A stretch of 64,000 nt of DNA from Curvibacter sp. GWA2_64_110 (GCA_001797315.1 MGPC01000018.1:186001-250000); one strand, 5' to 3'; positions 27,158-39,669 are shown, counted from the stretch's first letter. Notes: generated by a model not told the origin, from the letters alone. Numbers and translations are program-made.

Positions 27158-27168
<11 letters not shown>
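26509..27168 (-). CDS. lolA: Outer-membrane lipoprotein carrier protein LolA
   Basis: A 219-residue periplasmic chaperone that ferries lipoproteins from LolCDE to the outer membrane. It has a signal peptide (core [15 protein letters not shown]) and then the LolA domain: [48 protein letters not shown] and a C-terminal [20 protein letters not shown]. The GTG start at 27168 overlaps the ftsK stop by 11 nt; a TTG at 27153 is an alternative. The hydrophobic core ATILIA of the signal peptide is encoded by a 17-bp interspersed repeat. A lolD gene lies at 63506. Confidence 0.92.
27122..27138 (+). repeat. 17-bp interspersed repeat, copy 3 (inside lolA signal sequence)
   Basis: GCTATCAAAATAGTAGC; on the minus strand it codes for ATILIA in the LolA signal peptide. 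Confidence 0.8.
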
Positions 27169-30620
<3,452 letters not shown>

Positions 30621-30628
30621 CCTCCTGC

Positions 30629-30717
30629 CACCCCCAGGCTCCGCTCCCTTCGTTCGCTGCGTCCCCCCCCCTCTGAAGAGGGGGCGCACCCAGCGGCCCG
30701 GCCAAGCCGGTTCCGCG
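30629..30717 (+). repeat. 3'-end associated repeat, copy 1 (after trxB)
   Basis: Begins CACCCCCAGGCTCCG 8 nt after the trxB stop, contains a hairpin of CCCCTCT/AGAGGGG, then AGCGGCCCGGC and AAGCCGGTTCCGCG, which can form a second hairpin. Copies 2 and 3 at 37670 and 52248 have the same order and the same orientation relative to the gene before them. Confidence 0.85.
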
Positions 30718-30766
30718 GGAGCCCTGGAATGGCCGACGCTGCGCGCAGCCCTGAATTGATCAAATC

Positions 30767-30796
30767 TTGAGCAACCTGTCTAAATTTGGTTATAAT
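30767..30796 (+). promoter_or_regulatory. Sigma-70 promoter of rpmB-rpmG
   Basis: TTGAGC (30767-30772) and a perfect TATAAT (30791-30796) with 18-bp spacing, about 100 bp before rpmB. The resulting leader contains CACCCTATTGGCGAGGTG and similar sequences that may form weak structure, with no recognised riboswitch. Confidence 0.75.
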
Positions 30797-30897
30797 TGCA
30801 GGCTTTGCTGGGTTCGCCCAGTGATCATGGGTTACCGCCACCCTATTGGCGAGGTGAAGCTCTCACGTCAGTGACAGCTGTTTAACGGAGTGTCCTC

Positions 30898-31131
30898 ATG
30901 GCACGCGTATGTGAAGTCACGGGCAAAGGCCCGATGGTCGGAAACAATGTTTCCCACGCCAACAACAAAACCAAGCGCCGGTTCCTGCCGAACCTGCAAT
31001 ATCGCCGTTTCTGGGTTGAATCCGAGAACCGCTGGGTCCGTCTGCGCGTTTCCAGCGCCGCCCTGCGTCTGATCGACAAGAATGGTATCGACTCCGTGCT
31101 CGCCGACCTGCGCGCACGTGGCCAAGCTTAA
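30898..31131 (+). CDS. rpmB: 50S ribosomal protein L28
   Basis: A 77-residue basic ribosomal protein. [21 protein letters not shown] followed by [13 protein letters not shown] is the canonical L28 start, and the length is typical. TAACGGAGTG gives a GGAG Shine-Dalgarno. Cotranscribed with rpmG 11 bp downstream, the usual pairing. Confidence 0.97.
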   Translation: MARVCEVTGKGPMVGNNVSHANNKTKRRFLPNLQYRRFWVESENRWVRLRVSSAALRLIDKNGIDSVLADLRARGQA

Positions 31132-31142
31132 GGAGCTGAATC

Positions 31143-31313
31143 ATGGCAACCAAAGGCGGACGCGAAAAAATCAAGCTGGAATCCACGGCCGGTACCGGTC
31201 ACTTCTACACCACCAGCAAGAACAAGAAAACCATGCCCGAGAAAATGGCGATCATGAAGTTTGATCCCAAGGCTCGCAAGCACGTGGAATACAAGGAAAT
31301 GAAGCTGAAGTAA
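31143..31313 (+). CDS. rpmG: 50S ribosomal protein L33
   Basis: A 56-residue ribosomal protein: [19 protein letters not shown], then [21 protein letters not shown] and a C-terminus [11 protein letters not shown]. The type without zinc-binding cysteines is normal for proteobacterial L33. AAGGAG precedes the start by 7 nt. A strong terminator follows 21 bp after the stop. Confidence 0.97.
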   Translation: MATKGGREKIKLESTAGTGHFYTTSKNKKTMPEKMAIMKFDPKARKHVEYKEMKLK

Positions 31314-31333
31314 TTCAGTCTTTCCTCACGCAG

Positions 31334-31360
31334 AAAAGCCCGCTTCATGCGGGCTTTTTT
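31334..31360 (+). terminator. Rho-independent terminator after rpmG
   Basis: AAAAGCCCGC (31334-31343) pairs with GCGGGCTTTT (31349-31358) around TTCAT and ends in six T residues. A textbook terminator. Confidence 0.92.
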
Positions 31361-31591
31361 GTGGGCGCTTCTTGCATTCGACGACTAGCATGCCGGCACC
31401 CGAGCCGGCGTGGCGGATGGCTGTGGCGTGACGCTGGAGCCAATTCGCGCTTGCCACCGAGTGGACGCACCAACCAAAGCAGTGACACCAACCCCGCGGC
31501 ACATCTGAGATGCGCAGCCCGCGAGCGCGCAAGCGGCACACCATGGACATCCACCGCGCTCGCCAAATACCTGGACGAGAAACAGCCAACA

Positions 31592-31619
31592 AAAAAGCCA
31601 CCGAACACGGTGGCTTTTT
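31592..31619. terminator. Bidirectional terminator downstream of the desaturase gene
   Basis: AAAAAGCCACCG pairs with CGGTGGCTTTTT around AACA, giving T tracts on both strands. It lies 17 bp beyond the stop of the minus-strand desaturase and so terminates that gene. The roughly 230 bp between this and the rpmG terminator show no gene or other signal. Confidence 0.88.
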
Positions 31620-31635
31620 CATGAGCGCCAATGCT

Positions 31636-32850
31636 TCAGGCGCGTGCTGCCCGCAGCTTGCGCGAAAACTCCTGCAGTGCGGCAATGCCGCTTTCCTCGG
31701 CATGGTGGCACCAGGTTTGCAGATTGACCAGCAGCTGCTCGCGCGAGAGCGAGGTGTTGAGCCAGAGCTGGCGCAGCTCTTCGCGCATGGTCACCATCTT
31801 GTCGAGCACCGGCGAAGCAGCGCGGATCTTGGCCAGCTTAGGCATGACGGCCGCGGGCACCTTGTCGGCATCGCGGTGCAGCCAGCGGTTGGCGGCCTTG
31901 ATGACGGCGGTGTCGGCGCTGCGGGCCTTCAGGGCGGTCACTTCCTGCTGGAGGGCGCGCTGCATGCCATGGGCGTAACCGGCCATGATTTCATAGCGGT
32001 TGGTAATCAGGGCTTCCAGGGTCTTGTCGTCGGCCACCGGCTTGATGTCGCCATAAGCCAGCTTGGGCGGCGTCTTCTTGACCTTGGCCAGACCCACCTT
32101 CTGCATCAGGCTGATGTAGACCCAGCCGATGTCGAACTCATAGGGTTTGACCGACAGCTTGGCCGAGGTCGGGTAGGTGTGGTGGTTGTTGTGCAGTTCC
32201 TCGCCGCCGATGATGATGCCCCAGGGCGAGATGTTGGTGCTGGCATCGGGCGCCTCGAAGTTGCGGTAGCCCCAGTAGTGGCCAATGCCGTTGATGATGC
32301 CGGCGGCGGTGACCGGGATCCAGGCCATCTGCACGGCCCACACGGCCAGGCCGGCGGCGCCGAACAGGGTCAGGTCGATGATCATCATCAGGCCCACGCC
32401 CTGCCAGGAATAGCGAGTGTAGAGATTGCGCTCGATCCAGTCGTCCGGCGTGCCATGGCCGTAACGCGCCATGGTCTCCTTGTTCCTGGACTCGGCACGG
32501 TAAAGCTCGGCACCTTCCCAGAACACCTTCTTGATGCCGTAGACGTGCGGGCTGTGCGGGTCTTCGGCCTGCTCGCATTTGGCGTGGTGCTTGCGGTGGA
32601 TCGAGGCCCATTCCTTGGTCACCTGGCCGGTGGTCAGCCAGAGCCAGAAGCGGAAGAAGTGGGAGGCGATCGGGTGCAGGTCGAGCGCGCGGTGGGCCTG
32701 ATGACGGTGCAGAAAGATGGTGACGCTGGCAATGGTGACGTGCGTCATGGCCAGGGTGAACAGAACGATCTGCCACCAGGCCAGATTCCACAGACCGTGG
32801 GCCAGCCACTCGATGGCGGCATTCAGCACAGCCCAGTCAGGTAACAACAT
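31636..32850 (-). CDS. Membrane acyl-CoA/acyl-lipid desaturase
   Basis: A 404-residue di-iron membrane desaturase that introduces a double bond into fatty acyl chains for membrane fluidity. The three histidine boxes are HRHQAH (near residue 48), HRKHH (near 85) and HNNHH (near 221), around four hydrophobic segments. A C-terminal extension of about 130 residues (ALQQEVTALKAR and onward), helical and charged, goes beyond the catalytic core; I associate such tails with Burkholderiales delta-9 desaturases. It is a single gene with its own terminator. Confidence 0.9.
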   Translation of the reverse strand: MLLPDWAVLNAAIEWLAHGLWNLAWWQIVLFTLAMTHVTIASVTIFLHRHQAHRALDLHPIASHFFRFWLWLTTGQVTKEWASIHRKHHAKCEQAEDPHSPHVYGIKKVFWEGAELYRAESRNKETMARYGHGTPDDWIERNLYTRYSWQGVGLMMIIDLTLFGAAGLAVWAVQMAWIPVTAAGIINGIGHYWGYRNFEAPDASTNISPWGIIIGGEELHNNHHTYPTSAKLSVKPYEFDIGWVYISLMQKVGLAKVKKTPPKLAYGDIKPVADDKTLEALITNRYEIMAGYAHGMQRALQQEVTALKARSADTAVIKAANRWLHRDADKVPAAVMPKLAKIRAASPVLDKMVTMREELRQLWLNTSLSREQLLVNLQTWCHHAEESGIAALQEFSRKLRAARA

Positions 32851-32989
32851 AGTCGGAAACTCTCAACGAAGTAAATATAGTAATAAGGGTGGCCATCAGC
32901 CACCCTCCATGGGTATGAATTTTAAGGCTTTCGACCCGGTTTGACCATCCCCGTACAGCTGCCGGCGAAAAAGCCCAATTCAAGTCAGA

Positions 32990-34264
32990 TCATGACTTTT
33001 TCTGCCAAATTGCCGCAAAAAAGCCGTCGGTTTGATGCTTGTGCGGCCACAGGCGCAGGTATTTCTGGCCGCTTTCGCCGCCGCTGCACAGGCTGGCGGC
33101 ACCGTCCACCTTCAGTTGAGCCAGGAGTTCACCGGCTTCCAGCGGCTGGAAGTCGCTGTGGGCGGTGGAAAAGGCCTCGGCAATGGCCTCGTTTTCCTGC
33201 GGCAGGATGCTGCAGGTGGCGTAGACCAGCCGGCCACCCGGCTTGAGCAGGCGTGCCGCGCTGGCCAGGATGGCGGCCTGCTTGACGGTCATCTCCTGCA
33301 CCGCCTGCAGGTTCTGGCGCCATTTCAGGTCCGGGTTGCGCCGCAGCGTCCCCAGGCCGGAGCAGGGTGCGTCCACCAGCACGCGGTCGAGCTTGCCGGC
33401 CAGGCGCTTGATGCGATCGTCGCGCTCATGGGCAATGGCGGCGGGGTGCACGTTCGAGAGGCCGCTGCGTGCCAACCGCGGCTTCAAGGCCTCCAGCCGG
33501 TGGGCCGAGGTATCGAAGGCATAGAGCCGGCCGGTGCTGCGCATGGCCGCACCGATGGCCAGCGTCTTGCCACCGGCACCGGCACAGAAATCGGCCACCA
33601 TCTCGCCGCGCTTGGCCTCCAGCAGCAGGGCCAGCAGCTGCGAGCCTTCGTCCTGCACCTCGATGGCGCCGCGGGTGAAGGCATCGAGCTTGTTCAGGGG
33701 CGGTTTGCCCTCAATGCGCAGGCCCCAGGGCGAGTATGGCGTCGGCACGGCCTTGATGCCGGCGGCCTGCAATTCCTTCTGGACCGCCTCACGCTTGGCC
33801 AGCTGGGTGTTGACGCGCAGGTCCAGGCCAGCGCCCAGGTTGAGGCTGTCGACCAGCGGCCAGAAGCCGTCGCCCAGCTGCTCCTTGAGCGGTTGCACCA
33901 GCCAGTCGGGCAGGTTGTGGCGATGCCGGTCCATCAGCTCTTCCGGCTTGACCTGGTCGCACTGGTCGAGCCACTGCTTTTCCTGCTCGGTCAGCGCACT
34001 CTTGAGGAAATCGCGCGGACCGTAGAAGCCGAGGATGGCCAGACGCCGTTCTTTCGGGCCGCTGCCTGAGAGCGCCAACTGGTCGAACAGCAGCTTTTTG
34101 CGCAACACGGTGTAGACGGTTTCGGCCAGCGTGGCGCGCTCGCGCGGCCCCAGGCTGCGGTGGTCACGGAAAAAACGCGACACGATGGCGTCGGCCGGAT
34201 GATCGAATTTGAGGGTGAGCCGGACGAGCTCGGAGCAGACGTCCAGCAGGGATTTGGGATGCAT
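32990..34264 (-). CDS. RsmB/NOP-family RNA (cytosine-5) methyltransferase
   Basis: A 424-residue SAM-dependent enzyme. An N-terminal helical region (about 1-150) resembles the RNA-binding part of RsmB but has no clear NusB domain. The catalytic domain has the SAM motif VADFCAGAGGKTLA, and both conserved cysteines in DAPCSGLGTLRRNPD and YATCSILPQEN. It probably methylates cytosine in 16S rRNA or another RNA. I start at ATG 34264, leaving 16 bp to the divergent DUF1653 gene; the longer frame overlaps that gene. Confidence 0.88.
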   Translation of the reverse strand: MHPKSLLDVCSELVRLTLKFDHPADAIVSRFFRDHRSLGPRERATLAETVYTVLRKKLLFDQLALSGSGPKERRLAILGFYGPRDFLKSALTEQEKQWLDQCDQVKPEELMDRHRHNLPDWLVQPLKEQLGDGFWPLVDSLNLGAGLDLRVNTQLAKREAVQKELQAAGIKAVPTPYSPWGLRIEGKPPLNKLDAFTRGAIEVQDEGSQLLALLLEAKRGEMVADFCAGAGGKTLAIGAAMRSTGRLYAFDTSAHRLEALKPRLARSGLSNVHPAAIAHERDDRIKRLAGKLDRVLVDAPCSGLGTLRRNPDLKWRQNLQAVQEMTVKQAAILASAARLLKPGGRLVYATCSILPQENEAIAEAFSTAHSDFQPLEAGELLAQLKVDGAASLCSGGESGQKYLRLWPHKHQTDGFFAAIWQKKS

Positions 34265-34280
34265 AGGGGAGAATTGTCCC

Positions 34281-34556
34281 ATGCTTGAGGAAAAACTCCC
34301 CCCCTTGGTCGAAACCCGCCCCGGCATCTATCGCCACTACAAGAACCTGATGTACGAGGTGCTGGGCACGGTGCGCCACAGCGAGACACTGGAGCCGATG
34401 ACGCTGTACCGCGCGCTCTATGGCGAGCGTGGCCTGTGGGTGCGGCCGGCGGCGATGTTTGGCGAAGAGGTGGTGATCGACGGCGTGCGGCAGCCGCGTT
34501 TCACCTGGGTTTCAGAACAAAATCAGCAGCAAGCTCCCGAAGAACCTGCGCAATAA
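34281..34556 (+). CDS. DUF1653 domain protein
   Basis: A 91-residue protein started at ATG 34281. RPGIYRHYKNLMYEVLGTVRHSE followed by MTLYRALYGERGLWVRP is the DUF1653 signature, a small beta-rich domain of unknown function. It is divergent from the RNA methyltransferase and ends 1 nt from the purN stop on the other strand. Confidence 0.82.
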   Translation: MLEEKLPPLVETRPGIYRHYKNLMYEVLGTVRHSETLEPMTLYRALYGERGLWVRPAAMFGEEVVIDGVRQPRFTWVSEQNQQQAPEEPAQ

Positions 34557-34557
34557 G

Positions 34558-35139
34558 CTATTGTTTTTGCAGCAGTTCGGCCACCGCCCGCGGGTAGATG
34601 AGGTGTTCCTGCGTCAGCACGCGCGCCGCCAGCGTGTGCTCGTCGTCGTCCGGCAGCACCGGCACCACGGCCTGCGCCAGGATGGGACCGTGGTCGAGTT
34701 CGGCGGTCACCTGGTGCACGGTGGCGCCGGCGAACTTGCAGCCGGCTTCGATCGCGCGCTGGTGCGTGTGCAGGCCCGGGAAGGCGGGCAGCAGCGAGGG
34801 ATGGATGTTGAGCAGCCGACCCTCGTAATGACTCACAAAACCGGGCGTGAGAATGCGCATGAAGCCGGCCAGCACCACCAGCGCCGGCTGGTACGCATCG
34901 ATGACGGCCATCAGCGCGGCGTCGAAGGCTTCGCGCGAGTCGTAGCGCTTGTGGTCCAGCACCTCGGTGGCGATGCCCTGCTCGCGGGCGAACAGCAACC
35001 CCTTGGCATCGGCCTTGTTGCTGAGGACGGCGGCCACGCGAGCCCCCAGTTTGTCTTGCCAGCGCTCGCGCTCGGCGGTCTTGACGATGGCGGCCATATT
35101 GGAGCCGCCGCCGGAAATCAGGATGACGATGTTTTTCAT
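34558..35139 (-). CDS. purN: Phosphoribosylglycinamide formyltransferase
   Basis: A 193-residue enzyme using 10-formyl-tetrahydrofolate to formylate GAR in purine synthesis. ISGGGSNM near residue 8 binds the phosphate, NIHPSLLPAFPG contains the catalytic Asn-x-His, and HQVTAELDHGPI carries the catalytic Asp. The length is normal. Single gene, divergent from the acyl-CoA dehydrogenase pair over 200 bp in which no clear regulatory motif is visible. Confidence 0.95.
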   Translation of the reverse strand: MKNIVILISGGGSNMAAIVKTAERERWQDKLGARVAAVLSNKADAKGLLFAREQGIATEVLDHKRYDSREAFDAALMAVIDAYQPALVVLAGFMRILTPGFVSHYEGRLLNIHPSLLPAFPGLHTHQRAIEAGCKFAGATVHQVTAELDHGPILAQAVVPVLPDDDEHTLAARVLTQEHLIYPRAVAELLQKQ

Positions 35140-35339
35140 TTCTTGCTTCTGAGCCAGACCGGATTGTGCACGGCCAGACGCCCCGACCGCAAAGATGCCG
35201 CACAGGGAACACCGCAGGCCCGGCTCCGGGGCGCGCCTCTCCTCTGTCGCGGTTTGGACAGGCGGATGCGAACGATCGTGCTAAAAATGCAAACTTGAGC
35301 TCGCGAAATGAATCAGCGCAGCCTGTTTGGAGACCCTCT

Positions 35340-36521
35340 ATGGATTTGGCATTTACCCCTGAAGAGCAGAAGTTCCGCGAAGACATCCGCGCCTGGGTGC
35401 GCGACAACCTGCCGGCCGAGATTGCCCACAAGGTGCACAACGCCCTGCACCTGACGCGCGACGATATGCAGCGCTGGGCCAAGATCCTGGGCAAGAAGGG
35501 CTGGCTCGGCTGGGGCTGGCCCAAGCAGTTCGGCGGCCCGGGCTGGAACGCGGTGCAGAAGCACCTGTTCGAAGAAGAATGCGCCCTGGCCGGCGCGCCG
35601 CGCGTGGTGCCCTTCGGGCCCGTGATGGTGGCGCCCGTCATCATGGCCTTCGGCAGCCCGGAGCAGCAGCAACGTTTCCTGCCCGGCATCGCCAGCGGCG
35701 AAGTCTGGTGGAGCCAGGGTTACAGCGAACCGGGCTCCGGTTCCGACCTGGCTTCGGTCAAGACCCGCGCCGAACGCAAGGGCGACAAGTACATCGTCAA
35801 CGGCCAGAAGACCTGGACCACGCTGGGCCAGTACGGCGAATGGATCTTCTGCCTGGTGCGCACCAGCAACGAGGGCAAGCCGCAGACCGGCATTTCCTTC
35901 CTGTTGATCGACATGAAGTCGCCCGGCGTCACCGTGCGCCCGATCAAGCTGCTCGACGGCGAGTGCGAGGTCAACGAGGTGTTCTTCGACAACGTCGAAG
36001 TGCCGGCCGAGAACCTGATCGGCGAAGAAAACAAGGGCTGGACCTACGCCAAGCACCTGCTCTCGCATGAGCGCACCAACATCGCCGATGTCAACCGCGC
36101 CAAGCGCGAACTGGAGCGCCTGAAACGCATCGCCAAGGCCGAAGGCGTCTACGACGACGTGCGTTTCCGCGACGAGATCGCCAAGCTGGAAGTGGACGTG
36201 GTGGCCCTGGAGATGCTGGTGCTGCGCGTGCTCTCGGCCGAGAAGTCCGGCAAGAACTCGCTCGACATCGCCGGCCTGCTGAAGATCCGCGGCAGCGAAA
36301 TCCAGCAGCGCTACAGCGAACTCATGATGCTGGCCGCCGGCCCTTATGCCGTGCCGCTGATCCGCGAGGCGATGGAAGCCGGCTGGCAGGGCGACTATCC
36401 CGGCGGCCTGCTGGCCAATGCCCCGCTGGCCTCGACCTACTTCAACATGCGCAAGACCACCATCTACGGCGGCAGCAACGAAGTGCAACGCAACATCGTC
36501 GCGCAGACGATTCTCGGCTGA
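35340..36521 (+). CDS. Acyl-CoA dehydrogenase, large-subunit type
   Basis: A 393-residue FAD enzyme started at ATG 35340 (MDLAFTPEEQKFR). The family segments GYSEPGSGSDLAS, NGQKTWTTLGQYGEW and, at the end, TTIYGGSNEVQRNIVA are present. Together with the next gene it has the paired layout of two-subunit acyl-CoA dehydrogenases such as pimeloyl-CoA dehydrogenase PimC/PimD (family resemblance). The substrate is unknown. A 24-bp gap to the partner indicates an operon. Confidence 0.88.
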   Translation: MDLAFTPEEQKFREDIRAWVRDNLPAEIAHKVHNALHLTRDDMQRWAKILGKKGWLGWGWPKQFGGPGWNAVQKHLFEEECALAGAPRVVPFGPVMVAPVIMAFGSPEQQQRFLPGIASGEVWWSQGYSEPGSGSDLASVKTRAERKGDKYIVNGQKTWTTLGQYGEWIFCLVRTSNEGKPQTGISFLLIDMKSPGVTVRPIKLLDGECEVNEVFFDNVEVPAENLIGEENKGWTYAKHLLSHERTNIADVNRAKRELERLKRIAKAEGVYDDVRFRDEIAKLEVDVVALEMLVLRVLSAEKSGKNSLDIAGLLKIRGSEIQQRYSELMMLAAGPYAVPLIREAMEAGWQGDYPGGLLANAPLASTYFNMRKTTIYGGSNEVQRNIVAQTILG

Positions 36522-36545
36522 TCGCAGCAGGAACAGGAGAACAAC

Positions 36546-37661
36546 ATGGATTTCGATTTCACCGACGACCAGCAGCAACTGCGTGACGCCGTGCACAAAT
36601 GGGTGGAGAAGGGCTACAGCTTCGAACGCCGCCGTGCCACGGAAGCTGCGGGCGGTTTCTCGCGCGAAGCCTTCAACGAACTGGCTGAGCTCGGCCTGTG
36701 CGGCCTCTACATCCCGGAAGATGACGGCGGCCTCGGCATGGGCCCGGTCGACGGCATGGTGGTGATGGAAGAGCTGGGGCGCGGCATCGTGCTCGAACCG
36801 CTGGCGCACAGCCTGATCGCCGGCGGCGTGCTCGCCGGCTACGCGGGTGCCGAACTCAAGGCAGCCTGGCTGCCGCGCATCGCCTCGGGCGAGGCGCTGG
36901 TGGTGCTGGCGCAGCAGGAGCGCCGTGCACGCTACAAGCTCGATGTGTGCGATGCCCAAGCAACCCAGACCGCCAATGGCTGGACCGTTTCCGGTACCAA
37001 GAACGTGGTGCCGGCCGGCGACCAGGCCGACGCCTTCCTGGTGCCGGCCAACGCGAACGGCAAGATCGCCCTGTTTCTGGTCGAACGCAGCGCTGCCGGC
37101 GTCACCACGCGCGGTTACGGCACGCAGGACGGCGGCCGCGCGGCCGACGTGGTGCTGGCCAATGCGCCGGCGCAACTGGTCACGCTGGAGGGCCTGACGG
37201 CGCTGGAGCACGCGGTGGACATCGGCATTGCCGCCACCTGCGCCGAAGCGGTCGGCGTGATGGACCAGACGCTGGCGGCCACGCTGGAATACCTGAACAC
37301 ACGCAAGCAGTTTGGCGTGGTAATCGCCAGCTTCCAGGCCTTGCGCCACCGCGTCGCCGACATGAAGATGCAGCTGGAACTGGCGCGCTCGATGAGCTAC
37401 TACGCCAGCCTCAAGCTCAATGCCCCGGCGGAAGAGCGCCGCCGCGCCATGGCGCGTGCCAAGTACCAGTTGGGCCAGTCGATGCGTTTTGTCGGCCAGC
37501 AGGCGGTGCAGCTGCACGGTGGCATCGGCGTGACCGACGAGCTCATCGTCAGCCACTACTTCAAGAAGCTGACGCAACTGGAAATGACCTTCGGCGACAG
37601 CCTGCACCAGCTGGGCGAGGTGTCGGCGCGCATGCAGGAGACGGCCGGCGTATTTGCCTGA
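36546..37661 (+). CDS. Acyl-CoA dehydrogenase, small-subunit type
   Basis: A 371-residue partner of the preceding gene, beginning MDFDFTDDQQQLRDAV. It shows a shortened central domain, GTKNVVPAGDQAD, and the C-terminal AVQLHGGIGVTDE segment of the ACAD fold. The pair most likely forms a heteromeric dehydrogenase for a dicarboxylyl- or other bulky CoA ester. ACAGGAGAACAAC gives a GGAG ribosome site. A repeat begins 8 nt after the stop. Confidence 0.87.
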   Translation: MDFDFTDDQQQLRDAVHKWVEKGYSFERRRATEAAGGFSREAFNELAELGLCGLYIPEDDGGLGMGPVDGMVVMEELGRGIVLEPLAHSLIAGGVLAGYAGAELKAAWLPRIASGEALVVLAQQERRARYKLDVCDAQATQTANGWTVSGTKNVVPAGDQADAFLVPANANGKIALFLVERSAAGVTTRGYGTQDGGRAADVVLANAPAQLVTLEGLTALEHAVDIGIAATCAEAVGVMDQTLAATLEYLNTRKQFGVVIASFQALRHRVADMKMQLELARSMSYYASLKLNAPAEERRRAMARAKYQLGQSMRFVGQQAVQLHGGIGVTDELIVSHYFKKLTQLEMTFGDSLHQLGEVSARMQETAGVFA

Positions 37662-37669
37662 ACGGGGCA

Positions 37670-37754
37670 CACCCCCAGGCTGCGCGCACTTCGTGTCGCT
37701 ACGCCCCCCCCTTGCAGGGGGCGACACCAGCGGCCCGGCAAAGCCGGTTCCGCG
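37670..37754 (+). repeat. 3'-end associated repeat, copy 2
   Basis: CACCCCCAGGCTGCG then CTTCGTGTCGCTACGCC, a CCCCC-TTGCA-GGGGG hairpin, and AGCGGCCCGGC AAAGCCGGTTCCGCG. Same order and sense orientation as copy 1, again 8 nt after a stop codon. Confidence 0.85.
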
Positions 37755-37820
37755 GTGTCCTGCGATCAAACTGCTCGCGCGTTGCGAAGCCCGGGAAAGG
37801 CTGATCTATCCAGTCGCGAC

Positions 37821-38378
37821 TCAGGTGAGCAGGCGCGAGGACTTGGGCACGTGGGCCATCAGGAACTCCATCTGGTCCGCCAGGATGCGGCGGTTGCGCA
37901 GAATGAAGTCCTCCCACAAGCTGGGCACGTAGGGCGCATAGAGCAGGGGCATGTTGGCCTGCTCGGGGGTGCGGTGGCTCTTGCGGTGGTTGCAGGCGCG
38001 GCAGGCGGTGACTACGTTCATCCAGTGGTCCTGCCCGTTCTGCGCGAACGGGATGATGTGCTCGCGCGTCAGCTCGGACTCGTGAAAAGGGTCGCCGCAG
38101 TAGGCACAGATGTTGCGGTCGCGGATGAACAGCTTGCTGTTGGTCAGGCTGGGCCGCAGGTTGAAGGGGTTGATCGTGGGCACGCCCTTGGTGCCGATGA
38201 TGCTGTTGACGGCGATGATGGACTGCTGGCCGGTGATGGCGTTGTGCCCGCCATGGAACACCGCCACTTCGCCGCCGGACTCCCAGCGCACCTCATCGGC
38301 GGCGTAGTGCAGCACCGCCTCTTCGAGCGAAATCCACGACTGGGGCAAGCCCTGGGCCGACAGCTTCAAGACTTTCAA
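37821..38378 (-). CDS. HNH endonuclease-domain protein
   Basis: A 185-residue protein. The TTG start at 38378 is fixed by a perfect AGGAGG (complement of 38385-38390) 6 nt away. The C-terminal half contains an HNH nuclease with zinc cysteines: CAYC, then LTREHIIPFAQNGQDHWMN and CRACNHRKSHRTPEQA. The N-terminal part is unrecognised. This freestanding type is widespread and is not tied to a restriction system here. Confidence 0.85.
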   Translation of the reverse strand: MKVLKLSAQGLPQSWISLEEAVLHYAADEVRWESGGEVAVFHGGHNAITGQQSIIAVNSIIGTKGVPTINPFNLRPSLTNSKLFIRDRNICAYCGDPFHESELTREHIIPFAQNGQDHWMNVVTACRACNHRKSHRTPEQANMPLLYAPYVPSLWEDFILRNRRILADQMEFLMAHVPKSSRLLT

Positions 38379-38528
38379 AACACGCCTCCTGACCGGTCAC
38401 AAAAACCATTCATACGGAACGCTTGCGTCTGTGGCAGCCGGCCGGGCCATGCTGCCTCGCCATGGGTCACAATATACCCTGTTTTCATGACAAATTGGCG
38501 GCAGTTGCTTTACGTTACAGCGCCGCCT

Positions 38529-38545
38529 GCTATCAAAACGATATC
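38529..38545 (+). repeat. 17-bp interspersed repeat, copy 4 (degenerate, before ribF)
   Basis: GCTATCAAAACGATATC, one mismatch (T for G) in the conserved right end. It lies in the 173-bp gap between the HNH gene and ribF and ends 6 nt before the ribF start. Confidence 0.55.
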
Positions 38546-38551
38546 AAACCG

Positions 38552-39646
38552 ATGAAGGTCTTCCGCGGCTTCCACCACCCCGGCATCGCCCCGGCCTGTG
38601 CTTTGACCATCGGCAATTTCGATGGCGTGCACCGCGGCCACCAGGCCATGCTGGCGCTCTTGCGCAGCGAGGCGCAGCAACGCGGCGTGCCGAGTTGCGT
38701 GCTGACTTTCGAGCCGCACCCGCGCGACTATTTCGCCGGCATCGCCCACAAACCCGAAATTGCACCGGCGCGTGTGGGCACGTTGCGCGACAAGCTGACC
38801 GAGCTGGAACGCTGCGGCGCAGACCAGACCGTGGTGCTGCCCTTCGATGCGCAACTGGCCGCGCTCTCACCGCAGGCCTTCATCGACCAGGTGCTGGTGC
38901 AGGGCCTGGGCGCGCGCTATGTGCTGGTGGGCGACGACTTCCGCTTCGGCGCCAAACGCGCCGGCGACTACGCCATGCTCGATGCCGCCGGCGTAGCCTG
39001 CGGTTTCGACGTGGCCCGCATGAACAGCTACGAAGTGCATGGCCTGCGCGTGTCCAGTTCGGCCGTGCGCGCGGCACTGGGTGAGGGCCGCATGGCGGAC
39101 GCGGCGCGCCTGCTGGGCCACCCGTACCACATCTCGGGCCACGTGGTGCACGGCCGCAAGCTCGGGCGCGAACTGGGTTTCAAGACCCTGAACCTGCGCT
39201 TTGCCCACTGGAAACCGGCCGCCAGCGGCATCTTTGCCGTGCTGGTACACGGCCTGACCGAGCCACCGCCGGGCCGCCCCAAGGCGGCGAACGCCCCCTC
39301 GGGGGGCAGCGAGGACACGTCAGTGCCGAGCGTGGGGGCCTATGGCCAGCCGCTGCGCGGCGTGGCCAACCTGGGTGTACGCCCCTCGCTCGACCCCAAT
39401 GATGTGAACGGCGGGCGCGTGCTGCTGGAGACCCATTGCCTGGACTGGCCCCCCGCCCTGGGCGCCGAGGGGGCCTACGGTAAAATCATCCGCGTGGAAC
39501 TGCTGCACAAACTGCACGACGAGCTCAGATACGACAGTCTGGACGCCCTGACAGCGGGGATAACCAAGGACTGCGACGACGCACGGGCGTTTTTTGCCTC
39601 CATGCACGCCGAGACGCACCGGCAGACGACGCGCGACCGAATTTAG
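38552..39646 (+). CDS. ribF: Bifunctional riboflavin kinase/FAD synthetase
   Basis: A 364-residue enzyme making FMN and FAD. The FAD-synthetase half shows [18 protein letters not shown] and LVGDDFRFG. The riboflavin-kinase half begins near [19 protein letters not shown] and ends [21 protein letters not shown]. Between FAVLVHGL and [14 protein letters not shown] an extra segment of roughly 29 residues ([16 protein letters not shown] and onward) is encoded by a repeat-like element, lengthening the kinase domain beyond the usual size. I start at ATG 38552; the upstream frame lacks a ribosome site. It precedes ileS-lspA, a common order. Confidence 0.93.
   Translation: MKVFRGFHHPGIAPACALTIGNFDGVHRGHQAMLALLRSEAQQRGVPSCVLTFEPHPRDYFAGIAHKPEIAPARVGTLRDKLTELERCGADQTVVLPFDAQLAALSPQAFIDQVLVQGLGARYVLVGDDFRFGAKRAGDYAMLDAAGVACGFDVARMNSYEVHGLRVSSSAVRAALGEGRMADAARLLGHPYHISGHVVHGRKLGRELGFKTLNLRFAHWKPAASGIFAVLVHGLTEPPPGRPKAANAPSGGSEDTSVPSVGAYGQPLRGVANLGVRPSLDPNDVNGGRVLLETHCLDWPPALGAEGAYGKIIRVELLHKLHDELRYDSLDALTAGITKDCDDARAFFASMHAETHRQTTRDRI
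39264..39340 (+). repeat. Repeat-derived in-frame insertion in ribF
   Basis: GGGCCGCCCCAAGGCGGC followed by GCCCCCTCGGGGGGC and GAGCGTGGGGGC: two GC-rich hairpins of a type otherwise expected in intergenic DNA. It keeps the ribF frame. Confidence 0.6.
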
Positions 39647-39669
39647 ACGATCTGTCTCGACCGTCCTTG

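Noticed and set aside
31361-31590. Possible small gene or RNA between two terminators after rpmG
   Set aside because: Short frames here have no ribosome site or family signal and no promoter is evident; left as unassigned spacer.
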